Under the pieces are notes generated by a model. The model was not told the DNA's origin. It worked only from the letters and a program-made list of their open reading frames with translations, and made no database searches. This document shows, one piece after another, positions 35,244-47,044 of a stretch of DNA of 64,000 bases. This DNA is from Canna indica (Eukaryota; Streptophyta; Magnoliopsida; Zingiberales; Cannaceae). How positions within the stretch are numbered: position 1 is the stretch's first letter; every line of letters begins with the position of its first letter. The position numbers and the translations under genes were made by a program. The stretch spans positions 64,419,501 to 64,483,500 of the forward strand of contig CP136890.1 in the NCBI GenBank assembly GCA_034359265.1, in the 5' to 3' direction.

Positions 35244-36864
35244 TGTTGGGGAAATGGCCACACTAGAGGGGGGGGTGAATAGTGTGTTAACTAATCTTAT
35301 CACCTAATTTCAGTTTTAATCGTTTCTCGATTAGTTAGGCTAAGCACGATATTAATAGCAAGTGGAAGCAATAAATATGAAGCAATTAACACAAAATAAT
35401 ATATCAATGCTAACACAATTATTTATAGTGGTTCGGCCTCAATGCCTACTCCACTACCTAAGCACTCCGCTTAGGATTTCCAAACTAGTTTAACTAGATT
35501 AATTAGTTTCCTTACAATGAGGACTTTACACGGGAAAGTCTCCGCTCTCAAATCGAAGGCACTTCTACACCCGGAAGTATCCCGCCTTCCTACCGATAGC
35601 ACTCTCCCACCTCAACCTAAGGACAACTCAACTAATCCTAGTAAACTATATTTACACTAGTGGAATTAAGCCTCAAACACAAAGGCAACAACCCAATTTC
35701 AAGACCTAACAACCTAGCTCTTCACAAGCTCAATTACAATGAAATAAACAAGAAAATACACAACTTAATGGAGCAATAAATCAAACAACTTATACTTAGC
35801 TCCAAACAAAGTTTCCTAGCTTCCTCTTGATGCCTTTGATGGTGAATCAATGAAGTCAAGGCTTACTTGAGAGATCAAAGCTAGGGATTTCAAGAATGGT
35901 GGCTCAATCAAGCTCAAGGATCATCAAATATGGCTCAAAGTATGTTGGATGAAGGGTGGAAGGCTTGCTAAGGCTTCTATTTATAAGCCTTTGAGGAGAT
36001 GACATGAAACAGGCAACTCAACGGGCGGAAAACTAGCCGTTTCTGTCATCCGATCGCAGGTCCGGTTGATCGTCGATCGATCGACCGAGTGACCGAAGGC
36101 TACTGCCATTTTCTGGCAAACTTCGGTTGACCGACTTGCTTACTGTCAGTTTTTAGCAGCATTCGATCGACCTAGGCAGACTACTTGGTTTGGCTCGGGT
36201 TTTGCTTGTTTGTTTGTTTTATGGTTTCGTCTTCGCTAAGTCTACTTATATAACATTTCTTAACTTTAAGTTAATAACTTTAAAACATAAATGTTATATA
36301 CGGATTATCCCCCATTTGGATTCAATAAAAATAGCTAAAAAATCAAAATCCTTAAGAATCAAAATCTAGTTTTTGAGGTCTAGTACAAATTTTCGAAAAA
36401 TGAAAATTTTCTAATCTCCCGGGTCAAGTATGGGTATGCTAAAGTCTTTCAAAAATTCCTTAAAAATACCCCATTATCTAGTTTTTACCTAAGGAATAAT
36501 TACCGCCATTTTTTGTGTCAAGAAAATGTCTAGGTCATATAGCCCTTTAAGGAGCTCCCTAGGCTTAGTGAATTTCATGGTGGTTTTCGGATTTTCATAT
36601 TTTGGGGTTCGGGTATGGTTTTTGAGTTCTTTGCATCATAAAGAGGATTACATTACATTCTAGATACCCTAAACCTAAACTCTAACTTTCTGAAGAATCC
36701 CGAGCGTCGACGAGCATCCTTACCGATTTCTCCGATTTGTCCGATCGGGGACGTCGTGTGCTAATCGACTTGGAACCTGAAAGATTTCTCAATGAAACAT
36801 TAGTTCCATATTTGTTATCATCAAAACCGAGATTAAGATGAAGGTAGAAAACCTTAGGCCAACA
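35244..36864 (-). mobile_element. Solo Sirevirus-type LTR, minus
   Basis: On the minus strand it starts TGTTGGCCTAAGG (36864) and ends GGCCATTTCCCCAACA (35244); 1621 bp. Flanks are CCAAG and CTAGG, a likely diverged 5-bp TSD. It contains the shared core (TTTATAGTGGTTCGGCC and GCCTACTCCACTACC on the plus strand, about 35423-35462), a TATA box (reverse of TTTATAAG near 35979) and palindrome cluster 36045-36180 (GATCGATCGACC, GGTTGACCGA). Confidence 0.82.
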
Positions 36865-37332
36865 CTAGGGAGCGACAACTTCCCCATCGGACGATCGATA
36901 ATCACATTTAGTCGGTAGAATGAATCCTAGTCAATCACCCCATCAGCTACGAATACCGAAATAGTCCAAAATTGAACGAATAGGTCTTCACGCCATGATT
37001 ACTCCATGCTAGAAGAGCAGTCACTAACAGGAGAAGGATATGTGGAAAAGGCACCCCTCTTCCCGCAGCCACCATATTAAGCGCAGAAACCAAAAAGTTC
37101 CAAAATGACAAAACCTAGATACGTTAATCTCACCTACCTCGTGATTCAACTAAGGACAGAACCTAGTACGTGCCTGCATACTAAAGCCCGATCGAGGTCA
37201 GATGCTCGGTACATACGAAGAGCTCAGTAGACGAAAGGAGGCTTGCACACTATTACAGCTCGGCACACATTCCTCGGACTCTAACCAAGCTCGGGGGCTA
37301 TGGACTGGACTGGTTCTTTGTGCCTGTTAGTG

Positions 37333-38267
37333 TTGGCATTTGTATGTTGGCTATATTTGGCAAAAGTATTTTAGTATGATCTCTACACATATTGAGGATA
37401 GTCTCAACTGTGTGAAGGCAGTCTCAATTGCTCCATCAACCTATGTATTTCATGTCAAGGATACAACGCATAAAGAGGACTTTTTGTTTCCTACAGAGAT
37501 GATGACTCTTGGTCTGCATTATTAATGATGTTTCTCTTTGTTGTCTCTACCTTTTATTTGTTCGAATAACTTTAGAGGTGAGGTCCTCTTTAAATAATTC
37601 CAAGTGTTACTCTTTGGAACTTTATGGTCTTTAGGAGTTAAGCGTTGCCTATTTATTTTGAACCGATGACTGTTGGTTGTTAAACTGATGGGTTCATTGA
37701 TCAAAATAGTTATGAATAACATTGATTCAAATCTTTTAATTGTCTCATATAAATTCTGATGAAAAGATATGATCTGCAACTCTCTCCATGCGCGAACACT
37801 GCGTTGCCAGTTACTGAGAGGAGTTGAGACTACTGAGTGCAGAACGATAATAATCTACATTTCTTACCTTCTGCGTGAAGATGGTTTTGGGCTGATAACT
37901 TGCTACAACACAAGGCTATGTAGAGAATGGAACTCTGTGGCTGGGATGTCATAAAGATGCAAGTTGGTATTTTCTTATAATAGTAAATAGTTTTTTTGTT
38001 ATTTTCAATTCACTATAGTACTGATAGTCAAATTTTGGGTGTAAAATCCTAAGGACTAAAATTATACTTATAGAGAGTGCATTGGGCATCTATCCGGTGA
38101 GTGCCCCGCAGATTAGGTGACTGGTTTTGTCACTGAACTACGTAAACAAACCTCTTGTGTTTGCGTGTGTTTCTATTTTTGGTTCTTACTTTGCTACTAG
38201 TAGCGGTTGCAACTCCCTATTCAACTACCCTTAACAGAAGTTCCCTTAGAGACATATACTGTTAGTG
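37333..38267. mobile_element. Insertion in the Tat 3' LTR, probably a solo LTR
   Basis: 935 bp of unrelated DNA between LTR halves that are continuous in the 29520 and 2950 copies. The junctions carry a perfect direct repeat CTGTTAGTG (37324-37332 and 38259-38267). Read as a solo copia LTR starting TGTTGGCATTTG at 37331 the TSD would be GTTAG, but the right end lacks the usual CA. Read as a DNA element with a 9-bp TSD, no terminal inverted repeat is visible. Contains no convincing ORF. Confidence 0.55.
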
Positions 38268-38671
38268 CTCAATTGGCTCGATCTCGGAAGTGCTTCAACT
38301 CTTGAACCCGACCCAAATTGAACCGGCTACTAAGCTTAGCTTGGGGGCTTCACCCAACCAAACAAGGATATCAACATTCTACATTTATTACCAGGGATTC
38401 GACAGTAATAAATCTGAAATCGTAGGGATAACAGCTGACCTATTTAGGGCATATCCCCGCGAAATTACCAGAGACATCCTCGCCAAGTACACAGACCTGC
38501 CTCATAAAATAGACACGACACACTACAGGTATACTCTCAGTTCTAATTTCATACACACCATTTGGAATTTCCTCTCAGTTGAGTATGAGAGTGTCTTTGC
38601 AGGTCACCACTGGAGCGGCGCTAGACTCTGCGATGCGAAGGCTTACAACACCCCGAATTTAGGCGAAAACA

Positions 38672-39028
38672 AGACTAAACATAAAATTTGCAACTTTATC
38701 CTAGAGGTAAATGCATTGATCTCGACAGGAAGCCAATAATCCATCAAGAGAGCTTGAAACTCGTACATCATGATAAAATGGCATAAATGTTGCAATTGCA
38801 GGAGCTTAGAAAAGATCTCACCGGATCAACCATCGAGTCATCGACCCCATGATCCTACCCCCCAAGCAACTGCTAATATGGATGTAGGAACACAAAAAGA
38901 GGTCAATGGTTGCCTGTTGCTTCTCCCCCTTGTTAGAACCTCTACTACTTGGTCCAGATAGAGATCAAATATTGAGGGGTTCCAAATGCACCTCTCAATT
39001 ATTTAGCACATGATTTTGTTGGAAAAGG

Positions 39029-39033
<5 letters not shown>
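38672..39033. other. Short unassigned stretch
   Basis: Between the Tat 3' LTR and the GA microsatellite. No terminus, ORF or repeat match was recognised; part of it may be worn retrotransposon leader. Confidence 0.4.

Positions 39034-39090
<57 letters not shown>
39034..39090. repeat. (GA)n microsatellite split by CACTA#4
   Basis: About 28 GA units directly left of CACTA#4. The run resumes on the right side at 45842-45856 (AGAGAGAGAGAGAGA), so the element landed inside the microsatellite. Confidence 0.93.
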
Positions 39091-39094
<4 letters not shown>

Positions 39095-39735
39095 ACTAGA
39101 AAAATGGGCATCAGCAACGGCTGATGCCGTTGCTGAGCCGTTGCAATAGAGCCGTGACAGAAAGTCGCGTTGCTGATGACTTAGCAACGGATCAGCAACG
39201 GCCGCTCGGGCCGTCGCTCAAAACATTATCAGCAACGGCCAGTCTGGCCGTCGCTAAAAACATTATCAGCGACGGTTTTGCCACAGGCCCGGAGCCGTTG
39301 CTGATAACATTAATAGCAACGGCCACGAGTCCGTAGCAACGCCGTTAGTAAACCCCCGTCGCTAAGCCGTTGCTGTAGGTCATCAGCAACGACTTTCGAT
39401 ACACTTTTAGCAACGGCTTTCCCACGGACAGCCGTGGGAAAGCCGTTGCTGATGACTTCCACCTGGGGACAGAAACATTTAAAATTTCTAATTTTCATTG
39501 ATACATTGATACATTATCTGATACATAACTCACACACCCATACTCTCATACACACATTCATTCACACATCACAAACACACCAAGATATACATCAAAACAA
39601 TTATATTTATATTGATAATTATCCACGATAGTATAAAAACAATTCAAATGCAAAATTGAAGTATCAATATCCAAACAAAATAAGTTAAACAAGTTCAATA
39701 TCTCAGTAACAAGTTCAATATCCAAACAAAAAATC

Positions 39736-41256
39736 TCACGATGACGATGGAGGATGGTCTGGATCATATGGCGGGGTCTGGAGTGCTTGAGTGTACACCG
39801 GCGTGGACTGACTCGAGGACGATGGATTAGATGATGCCGAAGAGATGCCTGCTGCGGGATGACCTGACATGTTGCGTAGCATAGCATGCATCTCCTCCAT
39901 CATCTGACTCTGACGCGCGACCGTCTCCTCTAGAGTCCTTATTCTGCTACTATGATCATAACTGGATCTAGAGGTGGACGGCCGCTCACCAGCGACCGGA
40001 GGGGTCGGTGCCCCAAGTGGCCCTAGCATGGCTCGCGCATGACCACTATCTGCGAAGCCATATACGCGGCCATGGTCCCAGCCACCCGCGGCCTCAACCC
40101 ACGATGCTGCGTCAAAGTCCTCGGGGGTACCCCCGCGCTGCACCACCGTCTGGCTGTAGGTCTCCTACTCGAGTTTGATTTTTTGTTTAATATTTATCAT
40201 AAAACTTAAATTATAAATATATAATGAATAACTTAAACAAATATATAATTACCATAATGTATGCAACGCGGTTGTGGATGTACTCCCCCGTCCCATGTGC
40301 TCGACGGTGAGTCCGCTCAAACACCGCCATCGGGGAGGGTCGCTGGACACTCCCGTCATCCGACACCGTCGTCTACATTTACAAAACAAATACATTAATT
40401 AGTACACATAATAACAAATAAAATATATAATTAAATGATATACTTACCATACGGTTTGCGTGCACTGCAAATGCAACAGAGCCGCCGGTGTGACGCGCTG
40501 CTCCCCCCGACATGCGATTTCTAGCCGCATTCCGAGAAATCTCCTGCCATCGATCCGTCGACCATATCCCCACGAGCTGGTCCCATATATCCGGAGTAAT
40601 CCAACCGGGGCCGTATCCCCGAGTCTCCGCGATGTTAGTGGTCCCAGCTCGGGCCATCGCTTGGGACTGAGCCTGCCCCAGCTGCCCGTTGTACGTTGCC
40701 CGGGAAATAGACTCCCAGGCAGCGTAAATGAAGGGCCTCTGGTCCTCGGCCCATGTATAGCGAGCCTGCAAAATAATAATATGAGTACCAATATTAATAT
40801 ATCATCATGCATGTAAAAAAAAAAAATAATACGTGCCTAAAACTCGCGCCATAACATGTCGACGTGCTCGCTAGTCACGTGAGACCACGTAGGCCATGCC
40901 CCGTGCATGTATCGTCGAATAGTAGAAGAAATGCTCCTCGGCACTTCTTCTTGCTCGAACCTGCACAACAAAAATAAATTTTAATATTATATTATGATAT
41001 AATGAATTTGTAATGATTCATAATTCATGATATATTACCGCTCCCCAATCACGCTAATCAATCTACGTGACTCTGTGGCTGGTGGAGGCTGCCACCTGTT
41101 CAGCCCGCGTGGCCGCCTGCGTCTGGATGTACTAGCCTCAGCAGTATCATCCTCATGAGGATCAGCAACAGGAGGATCAGCAGCATGAGTAAGTGCTGGA
41201 GTCTCACCGATCGGAGACTCCGAAGCTCTCCTGCGTCGATAACCACGACCAGACAT
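39736..41256 (-). pseudogene. Transposase_24 gene of CACTA#4
   Basis: Exons 41256-41039, 40960-40837, 40765-40448, 40372-40253 and 40164-39736, lengths identical to CACTA#3 (218, 124, 318, 120, 429). Introns 1, 3 and 4 are GT-AG; intron 2 has a GC donor after TTT and an intact GCAG/GCTCGC acceptor. The last codon of exon 2 is TAG where CACTA#3 and #1 have GAG, so the full protein cannot be made. Otherwise nearly identical to #3, with the DNA-binding Transposase_24 domain and the C-terminal coiled-coil-like segment. Confidence 0.82.
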
Positions 41257-41331
41257 ATCTGTCGAACATACATATAATCAGATTATTGTATAAATAGTAG
41301 AGATATATTTAATAAAATATATACTTTACAA

Positions 41332-44300
41332 TTATTCCTCGTCATCTGAATAATAGTCTTCAAATTCTTCTTCTTCTTCCTCTTCTTCCTCTTCTTCATC
41401 TTCTTCATCTCCAGCTTCCTTAATTTCATGATCGTCATCATCAGCATATTCAACTTCTAATTGAATTGACGTTGTGTCTGCATCCTCGAGTATTGGAATA
41501 ATACGATCCACAGCAGGAAGATCATCTTCTTGATAGAAACCAGGAGGATCATTTTCTCCTACTATCGGATCAATTTTTCCTCTACCTTTTGTCTTACAGA
41601 CTACATGCCAATCCGCTCTATCTTTATTTCGAGCCGGATACTTCGCGTAATATACTTGTTCGGCTTGTGATGCCAATATAAAAGGCTCATTTGCTGCCAA
41701 TTTCGATTTGTAATTAACCTCAACAAGTTTGTATTTTGGATGAACTTTCATGCCCCTTTCTGTTGTATCGAACCAATGACATTTAAATAGGATCACTGAT
41801 TTCAAGCCGAAGTAGTGCAACTCTATCACTTCTTCCACCAGTCCATAAAAATCCATATCACATTCAACATAGGTTGTCCCTTTCACGCAGACCCCAGCAT
41901 TCATCGTATTCTTTGCAAATGAATATTCAACCGTGTGAAATTTATACCCGTTAACAAAATATCCGCTATAGCACGACACAAGTCGCGACGGTCCACTAAC
42001 AAACTCAAATATTCTTTCATCTATTTCAGCTCTGTGATCTTTGCTGTAAGTCTGAATCCAAGTAGGGAAATCACAATTCCGTAATCTCTCCAATTCTTGA
42101 TCGTTGTGAATAGAGTCAAAAATCTCTCCAAGTGTATCGGTAGATGCTCCATCGAGTCAAAAAATGCAGGAGGGAAAAATTGCTCCAGCTTGCATATGAT
42201 TTCAACAATATTATTTTCAAGTGTTGACATATCTTCGACTCAAAGGACATTTGCACAGATGCTTCTAAAAAACATACTTAATTCAGTCAACGGACCCCAA
42301 ATATTATCAGGTAGAAGATCTCGAAATGCGATCGGAAGTAATCTCTGCATGAATACATGACAATCATGGCTCTTCATCCCTGATATTTTGCAATCATCGA
42401 CGTTCACACATCGAGATAAGTTTGAAGCATATCCATCGGGTAATCTGAGTTCTTTTACCCATTGACAAACATCTTTGATCTGTTGTTTATTTAACACATA
42501 TAGGGCCTTCGGTTTCAGATATCGTCCGTTGACCTCTTGTAACTCCAACTCTGGTCTTTTACAAAGTATTTTCAGATCATGTCGGGCTTTGACATTATCT
42601 TTAGTTTTTCCAGAAATATCCATCACAGTGTTGAAAATATTATCAAACACATTTTTTTCAATGTGCATGACATCTAAATTATGTCGAATCAATAATGAAC
42701 TCCAATAGGGCAATTCCCAAAAGATACTTTTTTTCACCCAGTTGTGTGTTTGGCCAAAACCTGACACTCTTTCATTGCAACCAAATACTATATTTGGAAG
42801 TGCTGAAACACGTGCTAACATTTATTCACCAGACAACATCGGTGGTGGCCCATCTCTTTCGACTCTGCCCTTAGTAAATTTATTACGATTCCTTCGATAC
42901 TGGTGATTAACCGGTAGGAATCGACGATGACAATCAAAGAATGAGATTTTTCGTCCGTTCTGAAGACTGATTGATTTAGAGTGTTCCATACAATACAGAC
43001 AAGAGAGTCGGCCGTGAGTGCTCCAACCCGACAACATGCCGTACGCCGGGAAATCATTAATTGTCCACAAGACCGTGGCCTTTAAATTGAAGTTTTGCTT
43101 CCGATGACAATCATAAGTGACAGCTCCCTCAGTCCACAATGTTTTCAATTCATCTATCAAGGGTCTGAGAAATATGTCAATTTCTTTTCGCGGACCCTTA
43201 GGACCCGGAATAATCATCGAAAGATAAATAAATTCATCTTTCATGCACATTGACGGTGGCAAATTATAAACTGTCAGCAGCACTGGCCAAACTGAATAAG
43301 GAGTTGCAGAATGTCCAAACGGATTAAAACCATCTGTGCACAATCCCAATCTGATATTTCTAGTATCCCTAGCAAATGAAGGATAACATGTATCCAAATG
43401 TTTCCATGCTTCACTGTCAGATGGATGAGTCATTACTGTATCATCACGACTTCTTGCATGCCAACTCATGTAGGGGGCTGTCTTTTCCGACATGAATAAC
43501 CTTTGAAGCCTCGGTGTTAGTGGAAAATACCGAAGCACCTTAAACGGGATATTTTTCTGTCGGACCGATTTCTTCTCCTTGTAACGAGGGTGTTGACATA
43601 CAGGGCATTTATCCAACTGCACATTTTCTTTATAATATAAAATGCAGTTATTTTGGCACGCGTGTATTTTTTCGTACCCAAGCCCCAATTTTCTCATTAG
43701 CTTTTTAGTCTTATAAAAAGTAGGCTCAAACTTGTTATCAGTAGGCAGCATTCCATTAATCAATCCAGCAATCCGATCATACGCAACTCCGCTGATATTA
43801 CAATCGGCCTTGATGTTTAAGAGCTGTGTCATTGCTGAAAACCTAGTGTATTTAGGACAATTCTCATACAAAGGTTCATCGGCAGCTTTCAACATCTCGT
43901 AAAATTCTGCAGCTTCTTTATTCGGTAATTCAATCTCTACCGCAGCCCCTACTTCTGTGATATCAACCGCTGTAGTATCTGGTGGGACTGATGTCTGAAG
44001 AACTGGCCGATCAACATTATCATTCAGGCGGAATTGACCCCCAAGACTATCAAGTATCATAGTTCTATAGGGATTACATTGATCGGATGAAGAAGCACCA
44101 GCAGAGGAAGATTCACCATATGTCTGAACGACAGGATTGCTAGACGTCCTGACTTCGCGTGACTCCCCGTGACAAGTCCATAGAAAATATCTTGGTTCAA
44201 ATCCTTTGCTATATAGATGCAGAGTGACAGTCTCCCGATCCAAAAATCGTCCATTTGAACAAATGCGGCACGGACATCGGATTTGATCACCCATGCTAAC

Positions 44301-44414
44301 GAAATTCCGATTCGAATAGGCGAAATTTAGGAAGTACGTTACGCCTAATCGAAACTCATTCGTTAAAGCTCCACGATCAAGACGTCGGTACATCCAACTT
44401 CGATCAGCCGACAT
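41332..44414 (-). pseudogene. CACTA#4 TNP2-type transposase, near-complete
   Basis: ATG chosen at 44414 (MSADRSWMYRRLDRGA), because the same start is found in CACTA#1 and #2; the frame is open a few codons further upstream. Transpos_assoc domain to about residue 85, with clustered Cys (IRCPCRICSNGRFLDRE). TNP2 core (Transposase_21) at about residues 190-520: CPVCQHPRYKE, YFPLTPRLQRLFMS, WHARSRDDTVMTHPSDSEAW, DGFNPFG, YLSMIIPGPKGP, YDCHRKQNFNLKA. Defects: TAA for the CAA/CAG of the other copies at about 42822, TGA for CGA at 42239-42241, and a ~400-bp deletion at about 42117 with 11 bp of filler that shifts the frame. An acidic C-terminus ends at 41332. It would cut at CACTA ends if intact; not functional as it stands. 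Confidence 0.92.
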
Positions 44415-44506
44415 GATTCTGTCAATCAATGACAATTTCTTTGGTTAATGTCTTTAGGTGAGATTGTTCTATTCCATTCGGGATTTATGTTATTCGTACT
44501 GCACTT

Positions 44507-44660
44507 ACGTTTTTATTTTAACTGTTAACTAATTATTCTAAATTTCGACAGCATCTCCCTACAGTTCTCCGAATACGCATATCATCTGGGCGCGTATCGG
44601 AGAACAAGAGAGATGTTGCCGAAATTTAGAATAATTAGTTAACAGTTAAAATAAAAATGT
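44507..44660. repeat. Conserved hairpin upstream of CACTA#4 transposase
   Basis: Near-perfect ~150-nt hairpin. Outer arms TTTTTATTTTAACTGTTAAC / GTTAACAGTTAAAATAAAAA, then TAATTATTCTAAATTTCG / CGAAATTTAGAATAATTA, inner arms GTTCTCCGAATACGC / GCGTATCGGAGAAC, loop ATATCATCTGGGC. It ends 93 bp from the transposase ATG. Confidence 0.88.
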
Positions 44661-44874
44661 AAGAGCAGTACAAATAACTATATTCCCAAATTGTCCAATC
44701 AGGGACAATTCAAGAATTGTACGTCGTATAAAAGATCATCTACTTCTTTTACACGAACATACAATTCCCGAACGGATCTAAGGTTTTGCTAAATCATATC
44801 CGATCGTCGATGCGTACGTGAAACATATCAACTCGTCGGAGGATGATTATTTTCTAAATGTTTCGAGACAGTTC

Positions 44875-45092
44875 GAGTCCATATTGGACGATTTCGGCGC
44901 GCGTCCGAAGTGGACGATTCCGGCGCGAGTCCGAAGTGGACGATTCCGGCGCGAGTCCGAATTGGACGATTCCGGCACGCGTCCGAAGTGGACGATTCCG
45001 GCGCGAGTCCGAATTGGACGATATCGGCGCGCGTCCGAAGTGGACGATTCCGGCGCGCGTCCGAAGTGGACGATTCCGGCGCGCGTCCGAAA
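44875..45092. repeat. 26-bp GC-rich tandem repeat, CACTA#4
   Basis: About eight units of GTCCGAAGTGGACGATTCC + GGCGCGA/C, the same array as in CACTA#3, lying between the hairpin and the right subterminal array. Confidence 0.88.
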
Positions 45093-45844
45093 TTAATCTA
45101 AACCCTAATAATTAATCTAACAAATTAAACAATTAATCTAAACAATTAATTAACAATTATAAAATAATTAATTAACAATTATAAAATAATATAAACTATA
45201 TATATAAATTATAAATTTCGGCGCCGGAGTCCACCCTCCGGCGCCGGCGTACAGTGGCCGGACACACTGTCCGGCCACTGCAGAAGGTCCGGCGGCGGCC
45301 ATCGGCCGACCGCCGCCGGCCGAAACCCTAGAAATAGGGTTTCGGTCGGGTGATTCCCGCCGGCCGCAGGGAAGAGACGGCCGTAGGGAAGAGACATACC
45401 TGAACAAGTCGGCAGCAGCGGTCGGCGTCGTCGGCGTCGGCAGGAGCGGCAGCGGCGGCGAGTGGCGTCGGCAGGAGCGGCGGCGACAACAGCTGGAGGA
45501 AGAAGGGTCGGGCGCGAGAGCGTGCCCTATATAAACTTATCAGCAACGGCTGACTCGACCGTTAGAAAGCCGTTGCTGATAAGTTATCATCAGCAACGGC
45601 TCACTTATCCGTTAGCAAGCCGTTGCTGAAAATTAAAAAATCAGCAACGGCTCGCCTTTCCGTCCGAAAGCCGTTGCTGATAATTAAAATAATCAGCAAC
45701 GGCTCAGTTTTCCGTTAGAACGTCGTTGCAGATACAGATTTCTGCAACGGCTCTGGCGGCCGTAAGAATGCCGTTGCGAATAGCAACGGCTTGAGCGGCC
45801 GTCGCTGATAGCCGTTGCTGAAGACGAAGTTTCTAGTAGTGAGA

Positions 45845-46010
45845 GAGAGAGAGAGATGACCTGTTGGGTGGTGATAAAAAAATGTCGACGACGATGGCAG
45901 AGTTAGAACTGTTGAATTATTTGTTTAATAATTTGATGTGGGCCAATGTCTATCAATAGACGTGCATTTCTCGCTATCGAAATTAACGACCCAGATCTGA
46001 AGTGATCTAA
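45845..46010. other. Short host stretch between two elements
   Basis: The end of the GA microsatellite, then about 150 bp of unassigned sequence before the MULE target site. Nothing recognised. Confidence 0.4.
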
Positions 46011-47044
46011 CTATTTTATGGGTTAATTAATGAATATATCAAGAGTTTTACCGAAATTCTCAAATCTATCACAACTTTTCATTTGTTTCAAATGCAGACT
46101 TCAACTCTCGATTCGTTTCAATTGTATCACACCATCAGATTCGGGTTAAGTTTTTCGTTAAACTACTGACCTAGCATCGACGATGTGTCAATGTAAGTGC
46201 AATCTGTTGGCCCAAGTGTCCCCCTAGGCTTCGATCTCTATTGTGATGATAACAAACATGTATGTAATATATGTGTGAGTAGTCTTGAGTTCAGGTTGAA
46301 GTTGCGATAAGCACACGAACTTCGCTCGGAGAATCGCAAAAATCATCAAGAAAGGCTCAGATGCAGATCAAGTAGATTCCTTGTAATATATCCCTAGGAT
46401 CTCATCCCAAGCCTATTTGTAAAGTTATCCAAGTCAAAACTTAGAAACAAAACCCATGAAAAAGTGTGTAACAAAGCAAATGTAAAAATCAGCCTCAGCC
46501 CAGGTTCGATCGATCGAACAAGGCCAAAAACTAGCAGTGGCTACTTCAGTCGACCGATCGGTCGACCAAACAAGGCCAAAATCTGGCAGTAGCTAATTTG
46601 ATCGACCGATCAATCGACTGGACAATAGAGGAACTAAAATGCGATGAAGTCGGTCGATCATTCGGTCGACCAAACATAGCGGCAAAAGGGCAGAACGTCG
46701 GCGGTCGCTGGGCGGTCTGTTGGCCTAAGGGTCTTTCTTAAGCCTCGATCTTTATTTTGATGATAATAAATATGTATTTAATCCAAGTGTGAAGTTTTGA
46801 GTTCAGGTTGAGGTTGCGATATGCATGCCAAATCCGTTCAAACGGGACGAAGAAAAAGATCGTCAAAGAAACAGAAGAAGAAATCGTTGAAGAAAGGCTT
46901 TGGATTAAATCAAGTAGAAATAATATAATATGTCCCTAGGACAGTTTATCCCAAGCCAAAATTGTAAAGTTATCCAAGTTGAAACTTGGTAACCAAACCC
47001 ATAGAAAAGGCATGTAAAAATCCAAGGAAGAAGTCATCCTCAGC

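Larger units (their letters stand above)
29520..38671 (+). mobile_element. Decayed Tat-type Ty3/gypsy element with nested insertions
   Basis: 5' LTR 29520-29958 (TGGACTGG..AAGAACA) and 3' LTR 37301-38671 (same start, ends GCGAAAACA). Without its insert the 3' LTR is about 436 bp against 439 bp. A PBS-like TTGACGCCCACCATGGGA follows the 5' LTR, and a purine run GCTCGGGGGCTA precedes the 3' LTR. Inside: gag remnants, two solo LTRs (30774-32375, 35244-36864), a piece with a CACTA-like end (32840) and an antisense ORF (33768-34955). Protease, RT, RNase H and integrase were not found. Outer flanks ATATA and AGACT do not match, so the two LTRs may not come from one insertion. Confidence 0.6.
39091..45841 (-). 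mobile_element. CACTA#4, most complete copy
   Basis: Left end GACTACTAGAAAAATGGG (first base G for C) and right end, reversed, CACTACTAGAAACTTCG; flanking AGA on both sides (39088-39090, 45842-45844). 6751 bp. Minus-strand genes: TNP2 transposase (44414-41332) and Transposase_24 (41256-39736). It has subterminal GCAACGGC arrays at 39110-39460 and 45540-45830, a 26-bp tandem array at 44875-45092, and the promoter-proximal hairpin at 44507-44660. Both genes carry disabling changes, so it is not autonomous. Confidence 0.94.

Noticed and set aside
44719..44741. TATAAAAG as the CACTA#4 transposase TATA box
   Set aside because: It is on the plus strand, whereas the gene is on the minus strand; it is kept in #2 but altered in #1.
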